Source of the DNA: Psococerastis gibbosa
Taxonomy: Eukaryota > Arthropoda > Insecta > Psocodea > Psocidae
NCBI GenBank assembly: GCA_963971405.1
Contig: OZ020486.1
Location: forward strand, 11,183,419-11,247,418
DNA: 64,000 nt
Direction: 5' to 3'
The position numbers and the translations under genes were made by a program. The notes below the pieces were generated by a model. The model was not told the origin of the DNA, searched no databases, and saw only the letters and a list, made by a program, of their open reading frames with translations. The stretch's first letter is position 1. Each line of letters opens with the position of its first letter. Below, in pieces: positions 23,301 to 33,560 of the stretch.

Positions 23301-25685
23301 GCACTTGATCGATCGAGTAACCGGTACCTGTTATACCAGTAGTTGTACCTGTTATTAGTGCATTGTCATGCTCAACGGTAACGGAAAATGTGCATGATTA
23401 AGTGCAATTTCATTGTATTGTATAATTATACGCAATATTCACTGCATCATTCATTGTACATTAATTAAAATAACATTAATTACTGGTATAGCTATTGTTA
23501 ATTTAACAATAGGTACTGGCATTTTTGTTTGTATTTACACTGTTATTTTGTAGCATGCAGTGCTGACTTATTTCTATTACACTGTATATCGGATTACCCA
23601 CGACAGTGCAAAGCAAATTTATGTTGTGGGATAATAAATTTGAGACGCATTTGTGGGGAGTATTTTGCGTTTTTCACTTGCAGTAGCAAACCTATTGTAC
23701 GTTTACTACAGAGCAATTGTTAAAATTGTCCTATAATGATACAGTATGAGTTTTGGAATGCACTTGTACTGTAAATGTCCTATATTACTGTACTTGTTAT
23801 TTACATAAATAATATTAAATTATAAAATAAATAAATAAGTGATGAGTGTTGGTTCTGCTACGAAGCCAGCCTAGCGGATTTAGGGCTATGAAGGCCTTAC
23901 ACTCAATTAGGAAGGCCCAAGACCGTCTGCTTTACATGCCCTCCAAAGCATGGGCAAAGAGTGTAGCAATAAGAGTGGGAATCAAAATTTTCGGGTGAAA
24001 ATCAGAGTCCGTACCACTATTCTACATGTCCCTATTTTTGCAGTTTTATAATGGGGTTAATAATTTGTAAGCGTGGGCGAAATGGCCCAAAAATTTGCCC
24101 ATTGTCTTGTGATAATGGAGACGAATTTCTTTGTTTTTTTTATTTCTTCTTTCAAGAACAGGAAATAAATAATACTGGATAGTGTGAAGGAAATTGGAGA
24201 GGGAAACTTATCGGGCAAACAATAAAATAAATTTTGTCGTTCCATTAAGGCAATCTACGTAACGCAGCAAGCGTGAAAGCTCTTGAAATGCCTTTCCATG
24301 CTATTGAAACTTTAATTTATAAAAAATGTTTTTATCGGGATAAATCACTTTCAGCTACTTCGGGCGTGCAGGGGAGCGTGGAAGAATTCTTCTCAACCTT
24401 TGAGGTGCTGCGCTTTGAAGTGCTGTATCGACTGAGAAATTTTAGTTAGATACTTTTCAGCAGTTATACATCATGTTAAAAAATGAGTTTTAGTAAATTC
24501 TCAACGGCTCAACGGAACGCTATTGTGAAAATAATAATTTAGCAAATTTATTAGTGTCAGTTTGAACGTGCACTAGGCTGCGCCTACATGCTGCTAACAG
24601 CAAAGTAAAGTAATTAATTAAGTATTCCATTAAGTAATACATTAATACACGGTACCTAATCTAATACAACGTAAAGCATTAATCCCCACACAAGCTATAA
24701 AATACCTCCAGCAGGCTGATCATGGCGACTATAATACCGGGGTTTAAATAATACCCTGGTACTAAAAATGTAAACAAACAAATGTTGAATGGCACTTTCC
24801 ATTATAAAATTATCTTGTTTACATTTTTAATACCAGGGATCATTTAAACCCCGGTATTATAATCTCCATGATCAGCCTGCCGGTATTCCACTCGAAATCA
24901 AATCGTGTATTTTGTTGTGAGATTCCACTGAAGTCAGGTAAATTGATAAATTTTAAAAAACTATACGATTTATTATGTACTATAATATATGTATATACTA
25001 TACAGTAATTATTATATCTGTATAGTGCATTGGACTGACGATACAATGTAACAAATTAGTGCAAATTTATTATCAGGGTAGGCTAGGTGTAGGGGTGCCA
25101 TTTTATTGTTTTAATCTTAGGGGTCAATGGTTGAGGGGGGGGGGGGTGTAATTTCATTTTATTTTATGATATAAGAATTCAAGGTACTTTTCAGATAAAT
25201 GGAATTTCCCACATATTTAATTATTTCTATGTCAGATATAATCTACGCGAACTCCTTCGGAATACACTTTCCATTATTTTTAAAACATAGGGAGTAAAAT
25301 GCCCCTAATAAAGACTGCAAATGACGCTTATGGATACCTTAAGGTATATTTTAAAATTTGAGCCTTTATATTGCATCTATCTATCCCAGTATGGGCTAAA
25401 AGCGACCCACAAATTATAAAATCAATAAAGAAAAAAGAAAAATGCACATGCAGTAAGTATGAATTTTAATAGCCTAGGCTATCATGTAAAAATAATTAAA
25501 AAACTTACCTTTTTCTCATCCACAGAAAGGGGTGAATTTTGAGCTTCAACCGGTTTCACTTCAGCATTAGTCACCGAAGGGATGGGCTCCTTTTTGGGAA
25601 GGGGTTCCTCGGCAGGCACAGCAGGGCTGGCGAAGCACGACACAGACAGGGCTACCACAAAAATACAACAAACCTTTTTCGACAT
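12548..25685 (-). CDS. Osiris family protein, gene A (5' three exons; 3' end outside window)
   Basis: The coding parts are 25509-25685, 13491-13725 and 12548-12757, read leftwards. Each junction has GT/AG and the phases are compatible (0, then 1, then 1), which gives about 207 continuous residues. Residues 1-20 form a signal peptide (hydrophobic core CCIFVVALSVSCF), followed by a Pro/Glu/Lys-rich linker to residue 59. Exon 2 carries the two-cysteine region typical of Osiris proteins (KCTQRDSSSC, Cys93 and Cys101), leading into LKLISYMNRLLKKA. Exon 3 continues with a charged segment rich in Leu and Arg. The hydrophobic DUF1676 core and the AQxLAY-like C-terminal motif are not reached, so the last exon or exons must lie left of position 1. 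Osiris proteins are insect secretory or membrane proteins mostly expressed in cuticle-forming epithelia. The paralogue number is not assigned. Confidence 0.85.
12758..13490 (-). other. Osiris gene A, intron 2 (733 bp)
   Basis: This is bounded by donor 'caaattcaag|gtgcgt' and acceptor 'ttgcag'. Open frames on both strands in 13052-13468 have no recognisable features and I treat them as chance. Confidence 0.75.
13491..13725 (-). CDS. Osiris gene A, exon 2 (two-Cys region)
   Basis: The acceptor is 'ctcttttgtttcag|CCTCTTGAAGG' and the donor is 'attcaag|gtgcgt'. It has 235 bases and begins in phase 0, matching exon 1. The peptide runs from PLEGPRSARSYIDNG through AFEENLLRKL, the cysteine pair, SYMNRLLKK and ITQTSSVVQIQ. 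In Osiris proteins the paired cysteines and the following amphipathic Leu-rich helix are conserved features of the N-terminal half. Confidence 0.87.
14339..14367 (+). repeat. (GA)n microsatellite
   Basis: An almost perfect GA run is followed by a purine-rich 'aaagggaggggagg' tail. Confidence 0.95.
14970..15150 (+). repeat. Dispersed repeat R1, copy 1
   Basis: It shares 'gttcggaatccactataatc' and then 'caggagatccaccctgtcga' with copies at 42106-42285 (+) and 48270-48375 (-). The shared stretch also includes a 'gtgtga' start and an 'agggtacgtcaagtt' segment. The type of element is unknown; the copies are diverged, with no clear terminal repeats. Confidence 0.65.
16085..16200 (+). repeat. Dispersed repeat R2, partial copy
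   Basis: The phrase 'gataagcatgtcttagcttg', the following 'tccattgtccctcgtagatgg' and 'taaccaggtagccaacataa' correspond to 16512-16620. The match is partial and diverged. Confidence 0.5.
16285..16365 (+). repeat. Fragment with 'gacgtttcggc...catcatcaggc' motif
   Basis: A 'gacgtttcggctactcccat' phrase followed by 'catcaggctag' is present. A related phrase 'ccggtttcggctcacgccat' followed by 'cgtcaagtg' lies inside an inverted-repeat element at 51692-51860. Phrases of this kind are common in invertebrate interspersed repeats; I do not assign a family. Confidence 0.4.
16494..16715 (+). repeat. Dispersed repeat R2, copy 2
   Basis: It is similar to 31695-31925: 'ataccagttggccagtggcc' against 'ataccagtttgccagtggcc', then 'tgtccaaaatccatagggtc' against 'tatccaaaacccatggggtc', then 'ggacaagggacttgtgggcc' against 'gaacaagggacctatgggcc'. 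No coding capacity is visible. Confidence 0.7.
17053..17269 (-). mobile_element. tRNA-derived SINE, copy 1
   Basis: On the minus strand it has a head 'gtagagtagtgg' (A-box-like), 'gactttcacccgaaaggttg', and a B box 'ggttcgagtcc', diverged here to 'ggttcgagtcctac'. A body then runs through 'cggtcccaggctttcc' and 'ctccgctaggttggcttagt' to an AAATA/ATTT-rich tail. The 'ctttcac' loop resembles a tRNA-Glu (TTC) anticodon arm, but the stem does not pair well. The full length is about 220 bases. It lies in intron 1 of Osiris gene A. Confidence 0.85.
18925..19095 (+). repeat. Degenerate hexanucleotide (TATCTG-like)n
   Basis: TATCTG, CATCTG, TGTCTG and similar hexamers recur with period six over about 170 bases. 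Because 6 is a multiple of 3, the ORFs here show artificial Ser/Val/Leu/Tyr repetition and are not protein genes. Confidence 0.75.
20205..20350 (+). pseudogene. Non-LTR retrotransposon 3' end (reverse transcriptase C-terminus), copy 1
   Basis: In the plus frame from about 20211 the peptide reads RLQGRPQSGSKDGLE, continues through RSQMEVWRLEE and ends HKAHKGL followed by TAG, then a GAA-rich tail. The GRP motif, a W-R pair and a K-A-K/H-x-G-L-stop ending are the usual C-terminus of insect LINE polyproteins. The same ending is found at 44085-44222 and 56870-56970. The copy is 5'-truncated and degraded. Confidence 0.65.
21298..21533 (+). mobile_element. Mariner-type MITE (236 bp, TA target site)
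   Basis: The first 50 bases and the complement of the last 50 are nearly identical, with only a few mismatches; the ends start CCGTGAAACGGGGTCAATAG at the left and CCGTGGAACGGGGTCAATAG read inward at the right. TA lies on both sides. The paralogous copy at about 22340 has an uninterrupted 'cttgtactattcatg', so the empty site is preserved and the TA duplication is proved by comparison. No transposase is present. TA targets and such ends fit Tc1/mariner-mobilised elements. Confidence 0.88.
21683..21978 (+). mobile_element. MITE with 8-bp target duplication (296 bp), hAT-like
   Basis: It is flanked by ACTTTATA at 21675-21682 and 21979-21986. The paralogue at about 22470 has a single ACTTTATA at the corresponding place. 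The inner inverted repeat 'gggtattgtcatccgccatt' and the following 'ttttatcc' are complementary to the right arm; the outermost ~15 bases pair only loosely (GGCACTATAT against GGCTCTATAT). Eight-base duplications are typical of hAT (and P) elements. No coding capacity is visible. Confidence 0.82.
22101..22578 (+). repeat. Local tandem duplication, right copy (empty sites)
   Basis: This is the insertion-free partner of 21097-22088. It has about 40 extra bases near 22245-22295 ('taatgtaagcacttacaatg' and after). No function is recognised. Confidence 0.85.
23825..24032 (-). mobile_element. tRNA-derived SINE, copy 2
   Basis: This is a diverged member. The minus strand has 'gtagaatagtggtacgg' as head, 'attttcacccgaaaatttt', and then a body ending in 'gctggcttcgtagcagaac' and an ATTT-type tail. 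Its B box is badly mutated ('gattcccactc'), so it is one of the older copies. It lies in intron 1 of Osiris gene A. Confidence 0.75.
24711..24880 (+). mobile_element. Palindromic MITE, family 2, copy 1 (170 bp)
   Basis: The left arm 'gcaggctgatcatgg' then 'ataataccggggtttaaat' and 'aaaaatgtaaacaa' is complementary to the right arm over about 65 bases. The centre is 'cactttccattataaaatta'. A second full copy is at 29428-29596, and related centres occur near 34905-35015 and 38255-38335. The target duplication is unclear. Confidence 0.8.
25135..25146 (+). repeat. G homopolymer (12)
   Basis: A run of twelve G follows 'ggttga'. Confidence 0.95.
25509..25685 (-). CDS. Osiris gene A, exon 1 (start and signal peptide)
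   Basis: ATG is at 25685-25683. The exon encodes 59 residues and stops exactly at a strong donor, AAG|GTAAGT, in phase 0. The first 20 residues (MSKKVCCIFVVALSVSCFAS) form a classic signal peptide. The linker after it is rich in Pro, Glu and Lys. This ATG is chosen because no in-frame upstream ATG lies between it and the TATA-like box about 60 bases upstream. Exon 2 is 11.8 kb away, so the link between the two rests on phase compatibility and on the expected Osiris architecture. Confidence 0.8.
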
Positions 25686-25740
25686 TGTTCACTCGCATTC
25701 ACACACACACGTAAAAACCTTCACCTTGGCACCGCGCACG

Positions 25741-25748
25741 TTTAAATA
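25741..25748 (-). promoter_or_regulatory. TATA-like box of Osiris gene A
   Basis: The minus strand reads 'ttgtatttaaacgtgcgcgg', with TATTTAAA about 56-63 bases upstream of the ATG. A start site about 30 bases downstream would give a short 5' leader of roughly 30 bases. A GC-rich segment with 'ccggcgcgcgcagg' complement lies just upstream of the box. Confidence 0.5.
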
Positions 25749-26240
25749 CAAATGGAGTTGCCGGCGCGCGCAGGCTGTTTATAACGCAGCCCGCCATTGT
25801 GGGTCATCTTCCACAGTTCGCGCGCTCCTTGTTCAATACTTTTTTCCCCTTTCTTTCATTGCCGTCCTTTTGTTACATTTATGTAATTCGCCGGTCAAGA
25901 CTCTTACTTTTCTTGTTTTCACTGCTATGGGTTGTCCAGTCTTTTCAAATTATATTACGATATCTATTCATTATGCGACGGATAGGAAAGTAAGGAAAAC
26001 TGTTTACATAGGAGGTTTCTTTAAAGCAGAGTGGCGGGCGTTTGCGGCGAACGGTATTGGCCTTTATTACGAGATCATACTTTTCTTCCGGGGTTTGTTA
26101 TTATCAGAGATTTTTACAACGTCACTGTTGGGCAGCATAAAGAAGGGCTCTGTGTTATAGGGAATTATTTATTATTTATTTTTATTTATTTTTTACTATG
26201 AAAGTATTCAAGTAAGTAAGAAAGTAATGGAGACATATAT
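25749..26240. other. Upstream flank of Osiris gene A
   Basis: No gene is supported. The 192-codon frame at 25582-26160 (+) overlaps exon 1 and the promoter in antisense, has no domain, and is rejected as coding. This is the natural place for upstream control of gene A, but I see no defined operator. Confidence 0.4.
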
Positions 26241-26253
26241 ATATATATATAGT
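26234..26253 (+). repeat. (AT)n microsatellite
   Basis: A short run of alternating A and T. Confidence 0.9.
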
Positions 26254-26799
26254 AAAATTATAAAGTACGACACTTTTGTGTAATGTTTCTATTCTGGAAA
26301 AATAAGATTCAGTTTCGGCCGTGTTTACAATTTTTTTTTATATTTTTTATATAATTGTGTCCTTGCGTATGTTTAAGTGAGATGGCCCCCAACTGGGAAT
26401 CACTACTAACGTGAATGGTGGTGAATAGGGTCATGATGGTGAGTCGGGTCGAAACTGCGCCGCGAGGGTAGCACTCAACAACTAAAACTAGTACTAAAAC
26501 AGACTAAGAGTAATTTCGACTGAACACCCTCTTAGAATTCTTGGGTACTGTCTAGGCCCTTGGGGCTTTGAACCAAGCAAATGCAAAATGTAAGTTTTGA
26601 CCCGATTCGCATTCACCATCATCACCATAATCATCATTCACGGTACTTAATTGTTCGTTAAGGCCTAATTTTGTTAATAACGGGATGTTATAATTATTAT
26701 TGTATTATGGAAGATTTTTTAATAGACGTAGGTCAACTTGTAGTGTTTTTGAACCATGCCATGTCAACGACCACAGCGGTTTTATATTGGTTTTGTTTC

Positions 26800-26930
26800 C
26801 GAATGAATTTCTAGACGTTGTCAAACTGGTTCTCTCTTCGTTGGCAACCAATGCCAATGGGTAAGTTCAGACATTCTTACCATTGGCATTATAAAAGGCG
26901 TCAGCTCTACTTAACGGGAACTAGTCTAAT
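26800..26930 (+). repeat. Dispersed repeat R3, copy 1
   Basis: It shares with 37405-37545: 'atttctag', 'caaactggttctctcttcg' against 'caaactagttcactcttcg', 'taagttcagacattcttacc' against 'aagctcagatttgcttacc', and 'ggcgtcagct..acttaac'. No coding capacity is visible. Confidence 0.6.
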
Positions 26931-29420
26931 AAAGGGATAAGATCTTGCGGTAATTTGATCGTTTTCTGGTTACACATTTCATAAAATATCAGATGTACCA
27001 GTATGAAGTCTTATTTTTGCGTCGAGTAATACCTGATAACCGTCACACGCAACTGCCAACTCCCATTTAAATTCCACCACTTTTGCAATGAATGAGATGG
27101 AAAAGCGAAAATGGTGTTTTATTGTATAATTACTTGGATAATAATAGCAAGACAAATGGGAAAATTGGCAAATGTATAGTTGGTAAGAAACACAAATCAT
27201 GTCACGACCACGGAAAAGTGGAAAACTAATGGACCTCGGGTGGATAAATAGAATTTAACTCGGACACAGAGAGACTAACATTAAATATGTTGCAGAATAT
27301 TAATGGTTCTGTGAGCGACCCCTAATGGACTTGTCTAATCCCACGACAAATGAGCATGGGTCAGTGATTTGCTCAGGTGCTTCGAGCTACAAGAACAGCT
27401 TAATTAAGGTGTACTCGCTGCTGACACGCTTTAATTTCTAATGGCTTTACGTTATAGTTTTTATCATGTCACAGCTAGACCCCATCAATCATTTTGAATT
27501 ATCATCGCTTCCAATCTACTAACACTGATTAAAATTTTATGTTGAAACTGTTTTTACTCTTATACTGTACGTAGGCTTACTTTTAGTGGTTTCTTGCCAT
27601 CGAACCCTATTGATTTATTTAAAAAAAATATTTTCCCCCGAGTAGGTAATGTGAACACGTCATTTTATTAATAGGCTACAATGAAATAAAATTTATGCTG
27701 GATTAGGAGTTGGGAACCATATGCACAACAATGGAGCTTATTTATAGCGGCGAGGCCGTGTAGGAAATAATTCCACCGCTTTTCCCAACTATTACTATTA
27801 AAATATTTTAACTATTTAATTTTTAATACTTAAAATAAAATAATATAAACCTCGTTCAAGTCTACATATTTTAAAATTTCAGAGTAGGACTAGCTCTAGT
27901 TGTCCTACCTAATTCCTATGCTTATTATGGCAGGAGCCCTCAGCCACCCTTCGAGAGGGTGCCCAGAAATATTTTTTTTCCAGGGAAAGGGTGTACAAAT
28001 TTTCCAAAATAGATAAATCTTAAATAAGACTTACCCAATAGCGACTTCAAATATAAAAATAGTATTACTATGCTCAGGAAGCGGATGAATTTTTCAGGGT
28101 GGTGCCACAGGAAATTTATTTTCTCGTTTTCCCCAATTTGTAACTTTTAATTTATTATTACAGCTTTGGCTGCTTTATTTTCTGGTTGCGAAACCACCAC
28201 TACCCTTACCCCCCCCCCCTCCCAAATACGCTACGCCTTAGAGCTGGGAAATTGAACGAGAGGTATTTTTCCAACGTGTCTTGCCATAATAATTTACCGT
28301 CCAGAAAGTTTCAAGAAGCACAAATCACACCACTTCCGCTGGGCAAATAAAATGCGGGGTCGAACAGCGTGTCAATAAATTTAAAGTAGGTATAGCTTAT
28401 TTTTCTTACTTCGAAAAACCACCTCTTTTTGATATCGATGGTTTCAGCACCGTCGCCCCCGCTATAGAGTGGCTATTAATCATGACATTCGGCTTTTCTA
28501 TCTCCCATTTACCGCATCATTTCCATCGAACTTCCGGGGGTTTCTCGAATAAATAAATAATAAATACTTTTATGTCATTGTACCTTCTACCCTACTGCCA
28601 CCCCCCCCCCATCTGGGGGCTCACCTCATAGTGGCTTTCATTAAGTGGCTAATTAAATTGAGACTTCCAATTACATATAAGCTAAAATGTATTATTTAAT
28701 AATAAATAAATCTATATTTTCCAGTATCAGTGAACAGTCAAATAATGCAATATAATATAGGACATCGTATCAAAAAGTTCTGCTTCTAAAACTACATACC
28801 TGAACCAAGCTTTATCTGTAGGCTACTGTAGTTAAATTGATTTTTTTTTTTTTTTTTAATTGGGGTACAGGTGTTACCTGTGTGCACTTAAGCCTATTTG
28901 GCCTATTGTGCCCCTACAACAATGTATGTACATCACTTCTACATCTCTTCCTCGAGAACTATCTCCCTCTAAATTGAATTAAATCTTGTATTATTATTAT
29001 TATTATTATTTTGGAAAATATTTTTTTATTTTTTTTACACGTTGAAGTACGGGTGAGTATGGTAGGCAGGAGGAAGCTTGTTGATAAAAATTGTATGACT
29101 ATTGTTATAAATTTCTATTACTATATTGAGTGTCCAAATGAAGGGTATTTTCTACTGGTAGACAATTTTTATTATTATTAAATTAGTTTTGATACGACTA
29201 AGAGTAAATATTCCCATCAATTTTTTATATAGATGTGTGAATTATTATTGTAATTAAATAAATATAGCTAGAAGCATTCCAGGGGCAATTCACTTGAAAA
29301 TTAGCCTACTAATTTATTAAAATACAATATATTAAAACTACATTTACAAATATAGTAATAGACTATATGATCACATTCAAATTCCGCCAAATAATAATGA
29401 AACACATTCTGGATTTTATT
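26930..29420. other. Intergenic sequence without recognised gene
   Basis: Only short ORFs occur. There are C homopolymers near 28211 and 28601, a poly-T tract at 28843-28858, an (ATT)n tract near 28990-29010 that follows a possible SINE-like body (28860-28990), and nothing else I can name. Confidence 0.45.
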
Positions 29421-29427
29421 GCATCAG

Positions 29428-29596
29428 CAGCCTGATCTAGGCAATTATAATACCGGGGTTAAATAAATACCCTAGGATTATAACTGTAAACAAACAAATT
29501 TTGAATAGCACTTTCCATTATAAAATTATCTTGTTTACATTTTTATTACCAGGGGATTAAATAAATACCTGTATTATAATCGCCTCAATCAGGCTG
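29428..29596 (+). mobile_element. Palindromic MITE, family 2, copy 2 (169 bp)
   Basis: The ends are CAGCCTGATC and its complement, flanked by CAG on both sides (a possible 3-base duplication). The internal 'ttataataccggggtt', 'tgtaaacaaacaaatttt' and 'ttatcttgtttacattttt' match copy 1 at 24711-24880. The two copies are nearly equal in length. Confidence 0.8.
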
Positions 29597-29599
29597 CAG

Positions 29600-31690
29600 G
29601 TAATCATCTACTGTAGGAAGATTTACAGTTAAATGATTAATTTCACTAAGCTGCCCTAAGCTCTACCAATGGATAAACTAAGTATGGCGCTCAAATTTTT
29701 TTCCATATTTTTTACTATTCCTTTACATAATTGCAAAATACCTGAAACTATAACGTACGTATTATATCCAAAGAAGTAGACATTTTAAAGGTAGTACAGT
29801 ACTGAAAAATCTGTCCTAAAAATAAACCTACAGTAAATTCCGCAGGCTCTCACCTAATCGAGCAATCTATTTCAATAACTCATTCCTTAACATAAATCAA
29901 CAACAACAACAATATCAGTAACGACTCTGGCTGTCCCAAGCATATGCCAATTGGTACTTAATAGATCATCTGGTACGGAAAGAAGACCCGGTTTGACCGG
30001 GGGCTTGTTCTTAACCTAGAAAAAGGCAACTGTTCCTTAATCTACGTTACCACTCCCTCGAGAAAGGCAGCGAAGAGGGCACTGTAATGACAGTGGAGGC
30101 GGTGTTGTGTATGGAGAACACCATACTGTTGTCGGTATCGTCGTGACCTATGGCTACACGATGATTTATCTAGAGCCACGGCCTTTCTTGGAAGCTGCCT
30201 CAATTGTTCGGAATAAATAGTGATTCTTTGACCTAATCAATACTGAGGAATACCTTTAGAGCGGGTTTGAATTGCTATGGTGCCATTTATAAAATAGACG
30301 TTGGCTGTAGCCAGGATTTTTTCGGAGGGGGTCAAACCTGCGTCCACAAAACCTGATTATTATTCTAGACACCTATTGGTTACACACGTGGGCCCCGGAG
30401 TCTTTTTGGAAATATAAGAGAGAAATATTGGGTTTAACGCATTTCGACAACAGAAAGCTTAGATTTTTCAGACAAACATACATAGGGTATATAATGATGC
30501 AAACAAGGGGCTCACATGAAAATGTTCGAAACATAGCCGTGAAATTGTGGGTTTCTATTTTTTCTTGAATTTTGAAAAGTTATGATCTTATACATACTAA
30601 TACCGTACTAATTGATATAACTACCAAAGTGGAGCCGATGTAGGCAGCCCCAAAACACTAGCTATTAGTAGCTATAACAAAACATTATAAATTCATTGGG
30701 CTCTTTGACTCCGAACAACTATTGTACATTTCAGGTGCCAAACCCATAAGACCGGGGTTGATCGTGCGTCTTGTTGCGTTCATGCGTTAAGTAAAATTAT
30801 CGGACGTATAATTAATTATTTTAAAAATTAAGGCCGGTGCCCCCCCATCATATACGTTAGCCAACTTTTTCCGTTAATAAATCTTATAAGACAATACAAA
30901 ATGTTAGGTCTTTTTACTTGTTCTGATGTACTTGCAGAAACCACCTTATGTTAGCCTAATAAAATTAGTGTATCTATGTACTTAAAACAGTTCAATCTTC
31001 TATCTAATCCCTTCTCTTTTATTTTGGATGCATCCACAATTTTAGTTTCTATAATAACAATAAGGAAACCTATTCTTCCAGCAGCGTTTTGGATGGGAAG
31101 TCTTCAATTATGGTCCAATTTTCTCCACCATTGTTTATTATTAGGCTATCAGTACGGTAACAAAATTTAGAAAAAATAAAAAAAGGAACTAAAGGATATA
31201 TCAAACAGCATTTTCATTCAAAATCTTACAGAAGAACCCAATACAAGCCAATTGTTTCACGGTTCTTAAATTCTGTGGCCCTTTTCATGAAATTGGATGT
31301 TTCATTTTCTGCCACAAAACTCATTTCAGCTTTATCTTTTACAGAAGGATTTTAATTAAATTGCTGCTGCACAGCAGTGGCCACTTGCTTCTTTCACATT
31401 CTCGTTCCAGAAGAGTTGCTGCTGTTGATATAACTCCGCCTAATTTTCAAACTTCGTATTTGTTACTTTCCTTAGATGAAACAGCGTTAGTTTCAAACGA
31501 TAGTGGCATATTAAGTAAGTCGCTGTAGTTTTTGTTTTTACAAAGTCAGTTTGAATTGCAATTATGGATATCACGGTTTGGATTAAATATTTGTTCTAAT
31601 GGTTTATAGTACGAAATGGCAAGGCAAAGTGTGCAGCATGATATATTAATAATAATAAAAATGTCCTGAAGAACTCTTTATGAACGTAAG
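29600..31690. other. Intergenic sequence without recognised gene
   Basis: I see no conserved ORF or RNA. The GC-richer stretch 29930-30210 is not recognisable as any protein in six frames and may be old transposon DNA. The frame at 30976-31170 (+) has no features. Confidence 0.45.
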
Positions 31691-31694
31691 CCTA

Positions 31695-31925
31695 CTTATG
31701 ATGGCCCATTGGTCCCTTAATTGACCAATGTCGAAAACTCCATGGATTAGGTAGGTGAACCCATGGATGGGTAGATTGACATCAAAAACGCATACCAGTT
31801 TGCCAGTGGCCAAAAATACATACGGAAACAATACAAATAATATCCAAAACCCATGGGGTCATTGGCATTGAACAAGGGACCTATGGGCCATGGGTCCTGG
31901 GTCCATAAAAGGTCATCCAAAAAAT
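31695..31925 (+). repeat. Dispersed repeat R2, copy 3
   Basis: This is the counterpart of 16494-16715, with the same order of shared phrases, ending 'tgggtccataaaa'. The adjacent 'tcctgtgtttgaatctcac' may be a remnant tRNA-like B box, but I could not fold a tRNA. Confidence 0.65.
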
Positions 31926-32669
31926 TACAAAAATTACAATAAGTCGGTACAAAAGGTAAGTCCTGTGTTTGAATCTCACACTAACACCATTTTTCCTATT
32001 TCCCTTTTCCAATTAAAAAAAAATCCCTCACCTTTAATTCTATATAATATGATTATCGCACCACTCTTCCAGACTCCATAATTACGCAGATTAAAATGTT
32101 GGAAACAAGGAAAGGTTGTCAAAAAAAGAGCAAGTCAATTTTCACCAAAGCACTTTCTCTTAGTAAATATATTTTCAATTTATTTCAAAATGTATTCAAC
32201 TGTCAAGAACCATTTTCTTCCTCATTTCTCCATGCCTTTTTCATTTTCCGGAGAGATAACATCCCAAAAAAGTGTTTTTGAATACCTATTTTATATTTTT
32301 TCCATCTGATATTGGCTATTTTACGGTATATCGAAGTTTTAATAAATGGTTTTGCAGATGACCGGTAGAATAAGAAAACCAGCAGCATAAAAAATTACAA
32401 TTTAATTAATATTCAATGGCAGCCAGGGCCAAGAGGAAGAGATGCACATAGGGTTGTTCATGGTCCTCAAGCTGGGAAGACCCGAAAAGGCTTTTTTTCA
32501 AATGTTTTTAAATGTTTTTTTTTAATGTCTTTTAATGTTTTAATGTTCTTCAATATAATAATAATGTTCTGGGTCACAGTACAACTCTGTTCTCTTTGCA
32601 CACGCTAAGTATTGTGGCCTCTCCTCTCTGCTTCAACTATCTTCAACATGGTCCATGAATGCACGCTCA

Positions 32670-32683
32670 CCCCCCCCCCCCCC
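32670..32683 (+). repeat. C homopolymer (14)
   Basis: Fourteen C in a row precede 'gggcagagacgtga'. Confidence 0.95.
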
Positions 32684-32779
32684 GGGCAGAGACGTGATTT
32701 GGGGGTAGAGGATGCAGTGGTAGAACTATTATAGGCAGACAACATATACCCCTGAAATAACTGAAATTAGAGGATAAAT

Positions 32780-32872
32780 AAAATAATAATAATAATAAGA
32801 CTTGGCGGGATTCTAACCTACGATCTACGCCTAACCGGGTCGTCGTCTTAACCGCTCGACCACAACCCCGCA
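32780..32872 (-). mobile_element. tRNA-Ser/Leu-like SINE or tRNA pseudogene with (ATT)n tail
   Basis: On the minus strand 'gcggggttgtggtcgagcgg' followed by 'ttaag' contains a near-perfect A box (TGGTCGAGCGGTTAAG, class II tRNA type), and 'gtaggttagaatcccgcc' contains a B box with one change. The tRNA-like part covers 32803-32872 and is followed by (ATT)n. The simple-repeat tail points to a retroposed copy and not a working tRNA. Confidence 0.65.
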
Positions 32873-33091
32873 CAAGAACAGTAAATGAATATCCTCTACT
32901 TATATGTTGCCTCTTCAACCAAAAGGTAATTTAAAAGTCAGTGTATAAGTAATACTGCAATAATGTGTAAAACATATACCCCCACTGTTGCTTGGAAAGT
33001 ATCTATAATATCTATAATCTATATCTATAATAATATATATATATAATCTATGTCTACCAATGCGTGGCGGTGCAGTATATAGTATTCCTAA

Positions 33092-33502
33092 GGCGTGGAT
33101 TCCACAGACCTGCTAGTGCTAAATACAAATCCCGTGACGGGGTAACAGACATTCACGACTTAGGCAGGGTTTCCATCGACCTCGCATTGCAGAATGCAAA
33201 TGACATTGACGGAAATTAGAATTTTTTAAAATGTTTGTTTTTCTTTTTATAGACATCTATTAAAATGTTTGTACTTAGCATATCCTACAACGCCATTTTT
33301 TAATTTCAGTTTATTTGTTTGTGATTTTACTCTATGATCATTGATCAATTTTAACTATGGCATAGAGTAAAACAAACATTTCCGTCAATGTCATTTGCAT
33401 TCTGCAATGCGAGGTCGATGGAAACCCCGCCTAAGTCTTGAATGTCTGTTACCACGTCACCGTATTTGTATTTAGCACTAGCAGGTCTGTGGAATCCCCG
33501 CC
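33092..33502 (+). mobile_element. PIF/Harbinger-like MITE, family 1, copy b (411 bp)
   Basis: The ends are 'ggcgtggattccacagacct' and 'ggaatccccgcc'. The flanks are TAA at the left and TTA at the right. The centre carries 'tgatcattgatcaa' and both 'aatgtcatttgcattctgca' arms. It is slightly longer than the other copies. Confidence 0.82.
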
Positions 33503-33560
33503 TTACGGAGACTCTTCAAGAGACGATTGGAACGGCCCTTAGTTTATAAGATAATAATAG

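Larger units (their letters stand above)
13726..25508 (-). other. Osiris gene A, intron 1 (about 11.8 kb)
   Basis: The donor is 'gagaaaaag|gtaagt' at 25508 and the acceptor is at 13726. The intron holds a GA microsatellite, dispersed repeats, a SINE, LINE 3' ends, a tandem duplication with two MITEs and an inverted-repeat element, each listed separately. Between these I see no further exon on either strand. In Drosophila, Osiris introns are short, so this expansion reflects repeat load. Confidence 0.75.

Noticed and set aside
25582..26160. 192-codon plus-strand ORF, the longest in the window
   Set aside because: It runs antisense across Osiris exon 1 and the promoter, has no domain or homology I recognise and a composition like the flank.
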